From: Stakelama flava
GTDB taxonomy: Bacteria; Pseudomonadota; Alphaproteobacteria; Sphingomonadales; Sphingomonadaceae
Assembly: GCF_019351405.1 (NCBI RefSeq)
Contig: NZ_JAHWZX010000002.1
Coordinates: 62,001-126,000, forward strand
Direction of reading: 5' to 3'
DNA length: 64,000 nt
In this document: positions 52,441 through 61,637 of the stretch, piece by piece
Numbering within the stretch: position 1 is the stretch's first letter
Layout of the letters: each line of letters opens with the position of its first letter
The notes under the pieces: generated by a model
Databases searched by the model: none
What the model saw: the letters and a program-made list of their open reading frames with translations, nothing else
Told to the model about the DNA's origin: nothing
Translations under genes and position numbers: made by a program

Positions 52441-53970
52441 ATGACCGACCTGCCCGATCTCGCAACCGGAATACCCAGCGATCAATTGCGTGAGGACGAT
52501 CCGGTCGCCGGCGACTATCACGGCACCCGGGTGGTGCTGGTTCGGCGAGGAGACGCCATTTTCGCCATGGGGGGAAGCTGTACGCATCTGGGCGCACCGC
52601 TGGAAACCGGCATGGTGATCGGCGACCAGTTGCGCTGTCCTTGGCACCACGCCCGGTTCGACCTTGCCAGCGGCGAGGCGGTGGGCGGTCCCGCAATCCC
52701 GTCGCTCGGCTGTTTCACGACCGAGGAGGCCGAGGGCACGGTTCGCGTAACCGGGCGCAGGGACACGAAACCACGCAAGGCGCAGCTGCAAGCGGATACC
52801 CCGATCGTCATCATCGGTACGGGGGCAGCCGGTCATGCGCTTGCCGACAAGCTGGCGCGCGCCGGTCAGGGCGATGCCGTAACCCTCATCACTGCCGAAG
52901 CAGCTCCGCCCTATGAGCGCACCATGCTGTCCAAACAATATCTGTCGGGCGCGCAGGATCGCGATTCCTGCTTTCTGCCCGGCCCCGGCGAAGACGGCGG
53001 CGCACGTCCGCAAATCCGTACCGGAACGAAGATCGTCGCAATCGACCGCGAAAAGCGCGTCGTGACAAGCGATACGGGCGAGCAAATCCCCTATGGCACA
53101 CTGGTGCTCGCGACGGGCGCGGAGCCGGTTCTTCCCGATTTCGGGGGCAAGGCCGGCAAGTCAGTCTTTCGCCTGCGTTCGATCGAAGATGCCGACAACC
53201 TGATCGCTGCCGCCGAAAACGCCGAAAGCGCGGTCGTGCTGGGCGGCAGCTTCGTCGGACTGGAAGTCGCCGCATCATTGCGTCAGCGCGGACTTCGCGT
53301 GACGGTGATAGATCGCAATGCAATCCCGATGGAGTCCGTGCTCGGCGCGGAAGCGGGCGGTCTTGTCCGGCGCGTGCACGAGAATCAGGGCATTACCTTT
53401 CACCTGCAACGCCAGATCGCATCCTATGATGGCACGTCGGTTACGCTTGACGATGGCACGATGATCGCCGCCGACATGCTGGTGGTCGGTGCTGGCGTTG
53501 CGCCTCGCATTGATCTGGCGCACGAAGCCGGTCTGACACTGGCGAAGGATGCGGACGGGATACATGTCGACAAACACCTCACCACCAGCGACCCCGCCAT
53601 CCGCGCGATCGGCGACATCGCTAGCTATCCCCACCCCCGGCTGGGCAGGCCGGTGCGCATCGAACACTGGGTTCATGCACAGCGGCAGGGCGAACATCTC
53701 GCGCGGCTGATGCTGGGCGAGACCGATCAGGGATTTACAGATACGCCGTTTTTCTGGTCGGGCCATTACGACACGAAACTTCGCTATGTCGGACATGCCG
53801 GAAAGCCGGTGAAAACTCGCGAGCAAGGCTCGATTCAGTCAGGCGACTTCGCCGTGTTTTTCGCCGACAGCTCAGATGGGAAAGGCGACCAGGCGATGCT
53901 GTCATGCGGCCGCGACCGCGAAGCGATCGAGGTGGAGGCCGAATGGTCGAACGATATCGCCCGGCTCTGA
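52441..53970 (+). CDS. Rieske [2Fe-2S] / FAD-dependent NAD(P)H reductase fusion
   Basis: A 509-residue fusion. Residues about 1-105 form a Rieske domain with ligands CTHLG and CPWHHARF. The rest is a pyridine-nucleotide-disulfide type reductase with FAD motif VIIGTGAAGHALADKLA, NAD motif VVLGGSFVGLEVAASL, and IRAIGDIASYP. The domain order matches AIFM3-like and ferredoxin-reductase proteins that feed electrons to oxygenases. The partner oxygenase is not in the window. ATG 52441 is preceded by AGGAGA. The SDR gene follows 22 bases after its stop. Confidence 0.9.
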   Translation: MTDLPDLATGIPSDQLREDDPVAGDYHGTRVVLVRRGDAIFAMGGSCTHLGAPLETGMVIGDQLRCPWHHARFDLASGEAVGGPAIPSLGCFTTEEAEGTVRVTGRRDTKPRKAQLQADTPIVIIGTGAAGHALADKLARAGQGDAVTLITAEAAPPYERTMLSKQYLSGAQDRDSCFLPGPGEDGGARPQIRTGTKIVAIDREKRVVTSDTGEQIPYGTLVLATGAEPVLPDFGGKAGKSVFRLRSIEDADNLIAAAENAESAVVLGGSFVGLEVAASLRQRGLRVTVIDRNAIPMESVLGAEAGGLVRRVHENQGITFHLQRQIASYDGTSVTLDDGTMIAADMLVVGAGVAPRIDLAHEAGLTLAKDADGIHVDKHLTTSDPAIRAIGDIASYPHPRLGRPVRIEHWVHAQRQGEHLARLMLGETDQGFTDTPFFWSGHYDTKLRYVGHAGKPVKTREQGSIQSGDFAVFFADSSDGKGDQAMLSCGRDREAIEVEAEWSNDIARL

Positions 53971-53992
53971 TCCAGCGAAGGATGCAACACCA

Positions 53993-54796
53993 ATGAACCT
54001 CAATATCGAAGGACGTATCGCTTTGGTCAGCGGGGCCGATAGCGGCATCGGTTTCGAAACCGCGCGAATGCTGTTGCAGGAGGGCGTTCGCGTCGCGATT
54101 ACCGATCAGGACGAGGACAAGCTGGAGGAAGCGCGCGCGTCGCTGGAGCCACTGGGGTCAGTCATTGCGGTGCCCTGCGACGTCACCAGCACGGATGCGG
54201 TCACTGCATTATACGCCGCGGTTCGCGAAGCACTGGGCGACCCCGACATTCTGGTGAATTGCGCCGGCGTGACCGGTGCGACAGGCGACTTTCTCGATGT
54301 CAAAGATTCGGGTTGGGACGATACGCTATCGATCAACCTGATGGGCGCGGTGCGCATGGCGCGCGAAGCGATCCCGGCTATGCGCGCACGCAAATGGGGG
54401 CGTATCATCCTGATCGGTTCGGAAGATGCGGAGCAGCCCTATACCGAAGAATTGCCCTATTGCGCATCGAAAGCGGGCATCCTCAGCCTGACCAAGGGGT
54501 TGTCGAAAGCCTATGGCGGCGACAATGTGCTGGTGAATTCGGTGTCGCCCGCGTTCATCGCAACGCCGATGACCGACGCGATGATGCGGAAGCGCGCCGA
54601 CGAAAAAGGCGTCAGCTTCGATGAGGCGGTCGAAACGTTCCTCGACGAAGAACGGCCGGGCATGGCGCTGAAACGGCGCGGTCGCCCCGAAGAAGTCGCC
54701 GCCATGATCGTATTTCTGGTTTCCGAACAGGCAAGGTTCGTCAATGGTGGCAATATGCGCGTCGATTCGGGATCGGTGATGACTATGGATGCGTAG
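53993..54796 (+). CDS. SDR family oxidoreductase
   Basis: A 267-residue short-chain dehydrogenase. The cofactor motif is VSGADSGIGFETA, with NCAG at about 90, a catalytic Ser in ILIGSEDAEQ and the YCASKAG active-site Tyr-Lys. The C-terminal FVNGGNMRVDSG is typical. NAD versus NADP preference is not clear; the Asp in VAITDQDED suggests NAD. The substrate is unknown. It is probably in the same transcript as the Rieske/FAD reductase (GAAGGA before ATG 53993). Confidence 0.88.
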   Translation: MNLNIEGRIALVSGADSGIGFETARMLLQEGVRVAITDQDEDKLEEARASLEPLGSVIAVPCDVTSTDAVTALYAAVREALGDPDILVNCAGVTGATGDFLDVKDSGWDDTLSINLMGAVRMAREAIPAMRARKWGRIILIGSEDAEQPYTEELPYCASKAGILSLTKGLSKAYGGDNVLVNSVSPAFIATPMTDAMMRKRADEKGVSFDEAVETFLDEERPGMALKRRGRPEEVAAMIVFLVSEQARFVNGGNMRVDSGSVMTMDA

Positions 54797-54909
54797 CCAG
54801 CATATGAACCGAATGCTGCGCCGCTTGCATTTGGCGTCGCTCGCCGGCTTAGCGGAAACACCAGGTAACCAGTCGAACAGCAAAGCAGGAAGGAAGCAGT
54901 ATTTGTTTT

Positions 54910-54943
54910 CCCCAGGACCCGCCCAAAGGGTCAGTTCCTGGGG
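54910..54943. other. Hairpin next to tRNA-Val
   Basis: A strong imperfect hairpin lies just 3' of the tRNA on its strand: CCCCAGGA/TCCTGGGG outer arms with an inner CCC/GGG and a small bulge. No T-run follows on the tRNA strand, so it may be a weak terminator or processing element. Confidence 0.45.
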
Positions 54944-54950
54944 ATAAACA

Positions 54951-55025
54951 TGGTGGGCGTGGCAAGGATTGAACTTGCGACCCCTGCGATGTCAACACAG
55001 TGCTCTACCACTGAGCTACACGCCC
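54951..55025 (-). tRNA. tRNA-Val (GAC anticodon)
   Basis: Read leftward, acceptor arms GGGCGTG and CACGCCC pair fully. The D-arm is TAGCTCAGTGGTAGAGCA, the anticodon loop TTGACAT gives GAC (Val), the T-arm is GCAAGTTCAATCCTTGC, and CCA is encoded. It lies beside cpdR, downstream on the same strand. Confidence 0.96.
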
Positions 55026-55090
55026 GAGGTCGCGCGCTGTAGCCGGGGTTTGCCCCCCTGACAACCCGTGCGCGCGACTTTATCGAAAAT

Positions 55091-55477
55091 TTATCCGCGC
55101 CCCCCCGGCGCCACCTCCCGTTCGAACATGCGATCGACCTCCCGTACCAGTTCGCGCAGGTGAAACGGCTTTGACAGAACACGCGCATTGGGCAGCGATT
55201 CGCCCGCGCGCAGCGTCACCGCCGCGAAACCGGTGATGAACATCACGCGCAGGTCGGGCGCCATTTCGCCCGCGCGCTGGGCCAGTTCAATCCCGTCCAT
55301 CTCCGGCATCACGATATCGGTCAGCAAAAGATCGAACCGTTCGTTTTCCAGTAATGGTATGGCAGCGGTCCCGCGATCCACCGCCGTTACGTCATAGCCC
55401 GAGCGTTCCAATGCCCGAGTCAGATATTCGCGCATTCCGCGCTCGTCTTCGGCCAGCAAAATTCTGAACATCATCAC
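55091..55477 (-). CDS. cpdR: CpdR-type response regulator
   Basis: A 128-residue single-domain receiver. The sequence FRILLAEDE, D54 in LLLTDIVMPEMDGIELA, MFITGFAAVTL and VLSKPFHLRELV match CpdR, the Caulobacter regulator that, when unphosphorylated, helps ClpXP engage substrates during the cell cycle. Being next to N-formylglutamate amidohydrolase is the usual alphaproteobacterial context and strengthens the call. The kinase and phosphotransferase (CckA/ChpT) are not in the window. The start is the first of three ATGs. Confidence 0.9.
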   Translation of the reverse strand: MMMFRILLAEDERGMREYLTRALERSGYDVTAVDRGTAAIPLLENERFDLLLTDIVMPEMDGIELAQRAGEMAPDLRVMFITGFAAVTLRAGESLPNARVLSKPFHLRELVREVDRMFEREVAPGGRG

Positions 55478-55570
55478 CCCGCCCGCGCCCTTCTATGCGC
55501 GAAGACCTTAAGATTTTCCAGACACAAGCGTCGCTTGTCAGCTTCCGTCCCGCGCCCTAGCGTGTCCCGC

Positions 55571-56422
55571 GTGAACGGCGACAACGCCCCCTCCTATCAT
55601 ATTCACGGGCCCGCGATACCGGTCTGTCCGGTCATTCTTTCGGTCCCGCATGCCGGGCGCGCCTATCCCGGCGCGTTGCTCGATGCGCTGAACGTGCCGC
55701 TGGCGGCGCTGCTGCCGCTTGAGGACCGGCTGATCGACGAAGTCACGCTTTCCGCCCGACGTCACGAAACCCTGCTCATCGCCCGGCGGCCGCGCGCGTG
55801 GATTGACCTCAACCGCGCCGAATGGGAGCGTGATCCGCAGGTCGAGGCGGACGTAAGCGCGCAAGGTCGCCCGCGCAGCAGCGCAAAGCTTCGCGCGGGA
55901 CTAGGGCTGGTGCCGCGCCGCAGCAGCGGCTTCGACCATATCTGGAACCGCCGCTTCACGAATCAGGAGATTGATGAGCGGATCGGTATCGACCACCGCC
56001 CTTATCATGCTGCACTGGAAGAATTACTGCGCGCTGCCCGCGCCCGGTTCGGGATTGCGGTGCTGCTCGACATCCATTCGATGCCGGGTCTGCCGGGTGC
56101 CGATCCGCCCGACATCGTGATCGGCGACCGGTTCGGCAGAAGCGCGACCGGGCGCCTTTCCAGTGCTGCTGAAGCGGCAGCAACGCAAAGCGGGATGCGG
56201 GTGGCGACCAATTCCCCTTATGCAGGCGGGCATATTCTCGACACCCATGGTCGCCCCGAACGCGGCATCCACGCGATCCAGATCGAAATCGATCGCACCC
56301 GATATCTGGATGGCGCGATGGAATGGCTCAACGAAGAAGCGGGAGAGGTCGCTGCGATGTTGCGCCGCGTTATCGATGCGCTCGCCGAAGCGGCAATTCC
56401 CGGCGCTGTGGCAGCGGAATAA
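55571..56422 (+). CDS. N-formylglutamate amidohydrolase
   Basis: A protein of about 283 residues that would hydrolyse N-formylglutamate in histidine catabolism, or a related formyl-amide. Family motifs are ILSVPHAGRAYP, WIDLNRAEWERD, VLLDIHSMPGLPG and YAGGHILDTHG. No hut genes are near, and the pairing with cpdR is common in alphaproteobacteria, so the true role may differ from histidine breakdown. The start is unsure: GTG 55571, GTG 55562 and TTG 55535 are possible, none with a good ribosome-binding site. Confidence 0.85.
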   Translation: MNGDNAPSYHIHGPAIPVCPVILSVPHAGRAYPGALLDALNVPLAALLPLEDRLIDEVTLSARRHETLLIARRPRAWIDLNRAEWERDPQVEADVSAQGRPRSSAKLRAGLGLVPRRSSGFDHIWNRRFTNQEIDERIGIDHRPYHAALEELLRAARARFGIAVLLDIHSMPGLPGADPPDIVIGDRFGRSATGRLSSAAEAAATQSGMRVATNSPYAGGHILDTHGRPERGIHAIQIEIDRTRYLDGAMEWLNEEAGEVAAMLRRVIDALAEAAIPGAVAAE

Positions 56423-56452
56423 AAAAACCACCTCGCGACAGGCGCGAGGTGG
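56421..56452 (-). terminator. Intrinsic terminator of the b561 operon
   Basis: Read leftward, a 10-bp stem CCACCTCGCG/CGCGAGGTGG with a 5-base loop is followed by seven T. It lies 117 bases past the cytochrome b561 stop and touches the end of the convergent amidohydrolase gene. Confidence 0.88.
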
Positions 56453-56568
56453 CCAAGGTTCAGGGAGGAGACACGCCCGGGGGCGTGTCGCACGATCCCG
56501 CGAAAGGGGGGAACACGAGACCGTGTAAACAGGATATAGGCGGGCTGCCCCCCGCCTTCAAGAACGGT

Positions 56569-57132
56569 TTATCGCTTCCTGCCACTCGGTTCGACGCCCG
56601 GCATCATCCGGCCCAGCACACCGTCGCGCAAAATAAACTGATGACGCAGCGCAGCAGCGATATGCAGCACCACCAGCGCAGCCATGGCATAACCGAAAAT
56701 CTCGTGAAATTCGTGGCCCGCACCGGCCATGCCGCCGCTGACCGGCAGCATGGGAACGTCGAACAGCCCGAACCAACTTACCGGATGCGGATGCCGGCCG
56801 CCCGACGTCATCGCCCATCCGCTGAGCGGCATCAGAATGATCAGGGCGTAGAATATCCAGTGGACAAGGTGCGAAAGCCCCTTTTCCCAACCCGGAAGCG
56901 AAGCGGGCAGTGGCGGCACGCGATGGGTCAGCCGCCAAGCGAGCCGAGCGATGCTGAGCACAAGAACAGTGATGCCGATCGCCATATGCACCGGCATCAG
57001 ACCCGCCCCCTTGAAAAGCGATTCATGGAAGAGGCCGTAAATCAGATTGGCGATGACGAGGACCGCGATGATCCAGTGGAACGCGATCGCGCCACGGGAA
57101 TAGCGCCTCTGGTTGAAAGCGGTCCTCGCCAT
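56569..57132 (-). CDS. Cytochrome b561 family protein
   Basis: A 187-residue membrane cytochrome b with four helices. Heme-ligand His are in AIAFHWIIAVL, MPVHMAIGITVL, LSHLVHWIFYALI and VLHIAAALRHQF. Such proteins move electrons between quinol and periplasmic acceptors. It lies 5 bases after the SapC-like gene, in an operon with an FAD-linked oxidase, so a shared electron path is possible but not shown. The gene ends before a terminator. Confidence 0.88.
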   Translation of the reverse strand: MARTAFNQRRYSRGAIAFHWIIAVLVIANLIYGLFHESLFKGAGLMPVHMAIGITVLVLSIARLAWRLTHRVPPLPASLPGWEKGLSHLVHWIFYALIILMPLSGWAMTSGGRHPHPVSWFGLFDVPMLPVSGGMAGAGHEFHEIFGYAMAALVVLHIAAALRHQFILRDGVLGRMMPGVEPSGRKR

Positions 57133-57137
57133 CGCGA

Positions 57138-57914
57138 TCAGACCTGCGCCTGGGGCTGCGGCATGCGCCCGGTGCGCATCTGCCGCCCGAACAGGTCGCG
57201 CATCAGGCTGAGCGACATGAGATGGGCATAGATCAGCGGCAGCATGCCGTTCTGCACGATCTTGCGAAGCTGATCGCCGCGAAGCTCGTTCAGCTTCTTT
57301 TCGTCGACCATCTGGAACCCGCGATAGATGAACGGCTGCGGAGCGCCTTCGGGCTGGATCGATACTTCGCCGTCCATCAACAGGCCCAGTTCCTTGATCT
57401 CGCGCATGAACTGGCCAGTGCGCTGGCCCGCTTGTTCGAAATTCTCGTTGAACTGAAGCACCTGCTTGGTGAATTCGGAAGGCTTGTCGTCATCGAACAG
57501 CGCCTCGCCCTCGTCAAATTCGCCAACGATGTCCGACGTCGGATCGAAGCAGAGCGAAAGCTCTTCGGCTTCGGGGCGCAGCTTGGCGAGAAGGAAGGGG
57601 TAGCGACGCACATAAGCGGGCACATAGGCGCCCTCCTCGGTCAGCTTGCCTTCATCGTCAAAGAAGAGGTTCACCCCTTCGTTCAGTCCCATCAGCGCCA
57701 GCGGAACGGGTTCGTCGCCCATTGAAAAGACGATCGGCATTCGCCGCTGCACCATCGGAAACTCCTCCACCGTCAGCGGAACCGCATGCGTATCCTTGAC
57801 GAACGGGGCCTTTTCGGCGGCCCTCAACTTGAACCTGGCATGTTCCTGCGTCGAAAGCGGCTTCAAATCCTTGTAAAACAGCGGAAGCGATTGGGTCTGC
57901 GGCGCGCTGGCCAT
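57138..57914 (-). CDS. SapC family protein
   Basis: A 258-residue protein of the SapC family, known from a Campylobacter surface-layer locus but widespread in alphaproteobacteria with unknown function. Family segments are LFYKDLKPLSTQEHARFKL, VEEFPMVQRRMPIVFS and LCFDPTSDIVGEFDEGEALFD. There is no clear signal peptide or membrane helix. ATG 57914 begins MASAPQTQSL. It lies between an FAD-linked oxidase (32-base gap) and cytochrome b561 on one transcript. Confidence 0.85.
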   Translation of the reverse strand: MASAPQTQSLPLFYKDLKPLSTQEHARFKLRAAEKAPFVKDTHAVPLTVEEFPMVQRRMPIVFSMGDEPVPLALMGLNEGVNLFFDDEGKLTEEGAYVPAYVRRYPFLLAKLRPEAEELSLCFDPTSDIVGEFDEGEALFDDDKPSEFTKQVLQFNENFEQAGQRTGQFMREIKELGLLMDGEVSIQPEGAPQPFIYRGFQMVDEKKLNELRGDQLRKIVQNGMLPLIYAHLMSLSLMRDLFGRQMRTGRMPQPQAQV

Positions 57915-57946
57915 GAAAATCTCCTGATGTAATCTCGTTTCGCTTC

Positions 57947-59398
57947 CTATGTGTCGCGCGAAGCGGGCGCAAGCGCTACCAATTTGCCCGGATTGCAAAT
58001 ATTACGCGGATCGAGCGCCGATTTCACCGCGCGAAGCGTGGCCAGACGTGCAGGAGAGCCGAGCCGTTCGAGTTCGCGCAGCTTCATTTGCCCGATGCCG
58101 TGCTCCGCCGAAATCGATCCGCCGGCGGCGACCACCATATCATTGACGAAGCGGGAAATGGTCTCCGCTTCCTGTGCATACCATTGATCCCATTGCGATC
58201 CCTGTGGCGCGCGGACGTGGAAATGGACATTGCCGTCGCCCAGATGACCGAACGCGGTGGCATGGGTGCCGGGAAAGCGCGCTTCCGCCCGCTTCGCGGC
58301 ATCCACCATGAAATCGGGCATGTCGGCCACGGGAACCGAAATATCATGCTGGACCGCCGGCCCCGCCGAACGTTCCGCTTCGGAAAGCGAATCGCGCAAT
58401 TTCCAGAATGCCGTGGCCTGCGCCTCGCTCGCGGCGATCACCGCGTCGGCAATCGTGCCCGCCTCCAGCGCTTCGGCCAGCACCGATTCGAGCAGCGCGC
58501 GGGGGTCATTCGGATCGCCCTCCCCCCCAACCGCCTCGATCAGCACATGCCAGGGATATTCTCCGGCAAGCGGCGCGCGCGTATCGGGAATGGCCGACAG
58601 CACCAGCGCAAGCGAATCGCCCGGAATGATCTCGAAACTCTCCACCGCATCGCTGCGCGCTTCGATTTCGCGCAGCAGCTTCAGCGCGGTGCGCGGGTGA
58701 TCGAGGCCGACCCAGGCAACCGCTCGTCTGGCGATGGCCGGCACCAGCCGAAGCGTCGCGGCTGTGATGAAGCCCAGCGTGCCCTCCGCACCGATCAGCA
58801 ACTGGTTGAGGTCATATCCGCGATTGTCTTTCTTCAGCGCCGCCAGGCCGTCATGCACCGCGCCGTCGGGCAAAACCGCCTCAACGCCGGCGACCAACCC
58901 GCGCATCGTGCCATGGCGAAGCACCTGCGTGCCCCCCGCATTGGTCGATACCAGGCCGCCGATCGTGGCGCTGCCGCGCGCGCCCAGCGTCAACGGGAAG
59001 CGGCGCCCCGACGCTTCGGCCGTTTCGTGGAGCGTCTGCAAAATCACGCCCGCTTCGGCGATCGCCAGATTATCCTCGGCGGATAGCGAGCGGATCCGGT
59101 TCATCCGGCGCAGCGAGAGGATCACGGCGCTGCCGTCCGCGGGGGGCGTCGCGCCGCCCACCATCGACGTATTGCCCCCCTGTGGCACAAGCGGGACGCC
59201 AAGTTCGCCCGCCTTGCCAACGATCGTGGCGACCTGTTCGGTCGAATCGGGCTGGAGAATCGCAGGCGCGGCACCGTGATAACGGCCGCGCCAGTCAACC
59301 AGCCAGGGGGCGATGTCGTCGACGTTCGTGACGACCGGCCGTTCCCCAAACCGGTCGCGAACGAAATCGATAAGCGCTTTTTGCGATGCATTGGCCAT
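57947..59398 (-). CDS. FAD-linked oxidase (D-2-hydroxyacid dehydrogenase type)
   Basis: A 483-residue VAO/PCMH-fold flavoprotein of the GlcD/D-lactate dehydrogenase type. FAD-binding segments are VPLVPQGGNTSMVGGA and LGARGSATIGGLVSTNAGGTQVLRHG. The C-terminal domain has HATAFGHLGDGNVHFHVRAP and ISAEHGIGQMK, whose His residues help bind metal in this family. The substrate is probably a D-2-hydroxy acid such as 2-hydroxyglutarate or D-lactate; which one is unknown. ATG 59398 gives MANASQKAL. Confidence 0.9.
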   Translation of the reverse strand: MANASQKALIDFVRDRFGERPVVTNVDDIAPWLVDWRGRYHGAAPAILQPDSTEQVATIVGKAGELGVPLVPQGGNTSMVGGATPPADGSAVILSLRRMNRIRSLSAEDNLAIAEAGVILQTLHETAEASGRRFPLTLGARGSATIGGLVSTNAGGTQVLRHGTMRGLVAGVEAVLPDGAVHDGLAALKKDNRGYDLNQLLIGAEGTLGFITAATLRLVPAIARRAVAWVGLDHPRTALKLLREIEARSDAVESFEIIPGDSLALVLSAIPDTRAPLAGEYPWHVLIEAVGGEGDPNDPRALLESVLAEALEAGTIADAVIAASEAQATAFWKLRDSLSEAERSAGPAVQHDISVPVADMPDFMVDAAKRAEARFPGTHATAFGHLGDGNVHFHVRAPQGSQWDQWYAQEAETISRFVNDMVVAAGGSISAEHGIGQMKLRELERLGSPARLATLRAVKSALDPRNICNPGKLVALAPASRDT

Positions 59399-59474
59399 GT
59401 ATCGGCCGGTAGCATGACGCCGTGACCGAGGCCAATTCATCGGCGGTTAAATCGCCGTCGCTACCTTCGCCGTC

Positions 59475-59921
59475 GTGCGTCTCGTTCCCCTCACCATTCT
59501 CGCCGCCCTTGGCGTTCCCTGCGCCGGCGCGGCGACCCTTGTCGGGGCGGCGGCTACGGCGCAGGTGACCGTGCATCAACGGATCATCATCCGTATCCCG
59601 CGCGTCCGTGACCCGCGGGTCACGATGCTGCGCGAACGCCCGGTGCGCTGGCACGAAAAAAAGGCCGACCATTGTCAGCGGGCGGGCGAATTTGTCGGCG
59701 CGGCGATCACCGATGCCCATTCGGTCGACCTGATGCTGCGCGACGGCAGCCGCCTGCGCGCCAAGCTGGGATCGGATTGCCCCGCGCTCGACTTTTATTC
59801 GGGCTTCTATCTGGCGCCGGGAAGCGATGGAAAGATTTGCGCGGACCGCGACGCGATCCGGTCCCGCGCGGGCGGCAGTTGCGAGATCGAAAGCTTTCGC
59901 CGGCTGGTCGCGGCGCATTGA
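59475..59921 (+). CDS. Secreted protein of unknown function
   Basis: A 148-residue exported protein. A signal peptide (LTILAALGVPCAGAATLVG) precedes a small domain with four Cys after the signal (HCQRAGEF, SDCPAL, KICADRD, SCEIESF) that could form two disulfides. The sequence HSVDLMLRDGSRLRAKLGSDC reads like a beta-sheet core. I recognise no family. The start is GTG 59475. It diverges from the FAD-linked oxidase and precedes the helicase gene by 90 bases. Confidence 0.65.
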   Translation: MRLVPLTILAALGVPCAGAATLVGAAATAQVTVHQRIIIRIPRVRDPRVTMLRERPVRWHEKKADHCQRAGEFVGAAITDAHSVDLMLRDGSRLRAKLGSDCPALDFYSGFYLAPGSDGKICADRDAIRSRAGGSCEIESFRRLVAAH

Positions 59922-60011
59922 TTCCATCGCGCAACGCTTGACAATCGGCCCGAAATCCGCGAGCGCGTTCCCGTTTTCCGGCGCCGTTGCCGCCGCTTTT
60001 CCGGTCATGAT

Positions 60012-61421
60012 ATGAAATTTGCCGATCTCGGCCTTTCCGACGAACTTCTGCACGCCGTCCGTGATGCCGGCTATGATGAGCCGACTCCGATTCAGGCGAG
60101 CGCGATTCCCAGCGTCCTGATGATGCGCGACGTCATCGGCGTGGCGCAGACGGGGACGGGCAAAACCGCGTCCTTCGTGCTGCCGATGATCGACATCCTC
60201 GCGCATGGCCGCAGCCGGGCGCGCATGCCGCGATCGCTGATCCTCGAACCGACGCGCGAACTGGCGCATCAGGTGGCGGAGAATTTCGAAAAATACGGGA
60301 AGCATCACAAGCTGGAAATGGCGCTGCTGATCGGCGGCGTTTCGATGGGCGACCAGATCAAGGCGCTGGAAAAGGGCGTCGACGTGCTGATCGCGACGCC
60401 GGGCCGGCTGATGGACCTGTTCGAACGCGGCAACATCCTGCTGACCGGCTGTTCGCTGCTGTGCATCGACGAAGCGGACCGGATGCTCGACATGGGGTTT
60501 ATTCCCGATATCGAGAATATCTGCACCAAGCTGCCCAAGCAGCGCCAGACGCTGCTGTTTTCGGCGACCATGCCGCCGCCGATCAAGAAGCTGGCCGATA
60601 AATTCCTCGACAATCCCAAAACGATCGAGGTTGCGCGCCCTGCGACCACCAACACCAATATCCAGCAGTTCGCCGTGCCTGTCCGCCAGGACAGAAAACG
60701 CGATATGCTGCGCAAATTACTGGCGCAGGAAGAGGTTCGCACCGCGATCATCTTTTGCAACCGCAAGACAACGGTGCGCGAACTGAACAAGAGCCTGAAG
60801 CGATCGGGCTTTGCGTCGGGCGAAATCCACGGCGACATGGACCAGCCCGCGCGGCTTGCCGAGCTGGACCTGTTCAAGACCAACCAGGTCAATATCCTGG
60901 TCGCGTCCGACGTCGCCGCGCGCGGGCTGGACGTGAAGGGGGTTAGCCATGTCTTCAATTTCGACGCGCCGTGGCACCCGGACGATTATGTCCACCGCAT
61001 CGGGCGTACCGGACGCGCGGGCGCGAAGGGCATTGCTTATACCTTCGTCACCAGCGACGATGCCGAAAATATCGACAATATCGAAAAGCTGATCGGCCAG
61101 AAAATCGAGCGGCTGGAGAGCCCCGCCGAAGCGCTGGACAAAGCGAAGGCGGATGATTCCGCGGACGAGAAAAAGCCCCGGCGTGGGCGCGGCGGCGCGA
61201 AGAAGGCGGATTCCGACACTGCGGACGCGCAGGCAAAACCGGCTCGTAAATCGCGCACCGCGACGAAGCAGAAGGCACAAGCGGAAAGGCCCGCCACCAG
61301 TCCGCGCAAAGGCCGCGCGGGGTCCGGACGGGAAGAGCGCGTATCCGACGCGGCACTCGCCACGCCCGACGACTGGAATGGCCCCATCCCCGCCTTTCTG
61401 GACGTCAAGCTGGGCGCCTGA
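60012..61421 (+). CDS. rhlE: DEAD-box RNA helicase, RhlE type
   Basis: A 469-residue ATP-dependent RNA helicase. All motifs are present: Q-motif EPTPIQASAIP, AQTGTGKTASF, PTRELAHQ, TPGRLMD, IDEADRMLDMGF, LLFSATMP, ILVASDVAARGLDVKG and HRIGRTGRAG. The tail after about residue 375 is basic and Lys/Arg/Ala-rich, as in RhlE-like proteins that bind RNA non-specifically. A DUF1289 gene follows 6 bases later. RhlE, RhlB and DbpA can be hard to separate by eye. Confidence 0.9.
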   Translation: MKFADLGLSDELLHAVRDAGYDEPTPIQASAIPSVLMMRDVIGVAQTGTGKTASFVLPMIDILAHGRSRARMPRSLILEPTRELAHQVAENFEKYGKHHKLEMALLIGGVSMGDQIKALEKGVDVLIATPGRLMDLFERGNILLTGCSLLCIDEADRMLDMGFIPDIENICTKLPKQRQTLLFSATMPPPIKKLADKFLDNPKTIEVARPATTNTNIQQFAVPVRQDRKRDMLRKLLAQEEVRTAIIFCNRKTTVRELNKSLKRSGFASGEIHGDMDQPARLAELDLFKTNQVNILVASDVAARGLDVKGVSHVFNFDAPWHPDDYVHRIGRTGRAGAKGIAYTFVTSDDAENIDNIEKLIGQKIERLESPAEALDKAKADDSADEKKPRRGRGGAKKADSDTADAQAKPARKSRTATKQKAQAERPATSPRKGRAGSGREERVSDAALATPDDWNGPIPAFLDVKLGA

Positions 61422-61427
61422 AGGCCT

Positions 61428-61631
61428 TTGCCGAGGGACGAGGACGATTTTGTCGAAAGCGTCCCGCCGGCCCGCGTCGCCAGCCCCTGTATTGGCGTCT
61501 GTCGGATCGATCCCGATACCGACCGGTGCAAGGGATGCCGCCGCACGCTTGACGAAATCACCCGCTGGAGCACGTTGCGCGACGATCAGCGACAGGCGAT
61601 TCTCGACCGGTTGAGCGAGCGCGGCGGCTAA
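61428..61631 (+). CDS. DUF1289 family small zinc-ribbon-like protein
   Basis: A 67-residue protein with four cysteines in the pattern SPCIGVCRIDPDTDRCKGC, the DUF1289 hallmark, followed by RTLDEITRWSTL and a helical end. It probably binds a metal; its role is unknown. The start is a TTG 6 bases after the helicase stop with AAGG upstream, so it is likely coupled to rhlE. A short distance from the convergent GST gene (6 bases) leaves no room for a terminator. Confidence 0.82.
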   Translation: MPRDEDDFVESVPPARVASPCIGVCRIDPDTDRCKGCRRTLDEITRWSTLRDDQRQAILDRLSERGG

Positions 61632-61637
61632 AAACGA

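Noticed and set aside
54910..55025. tRNA-Val as a possible integration site
   Set aside because: The flanks hold ordinary core genes (SDR on one side, cpdR on the other), with no integrase or repeated tRNA end.
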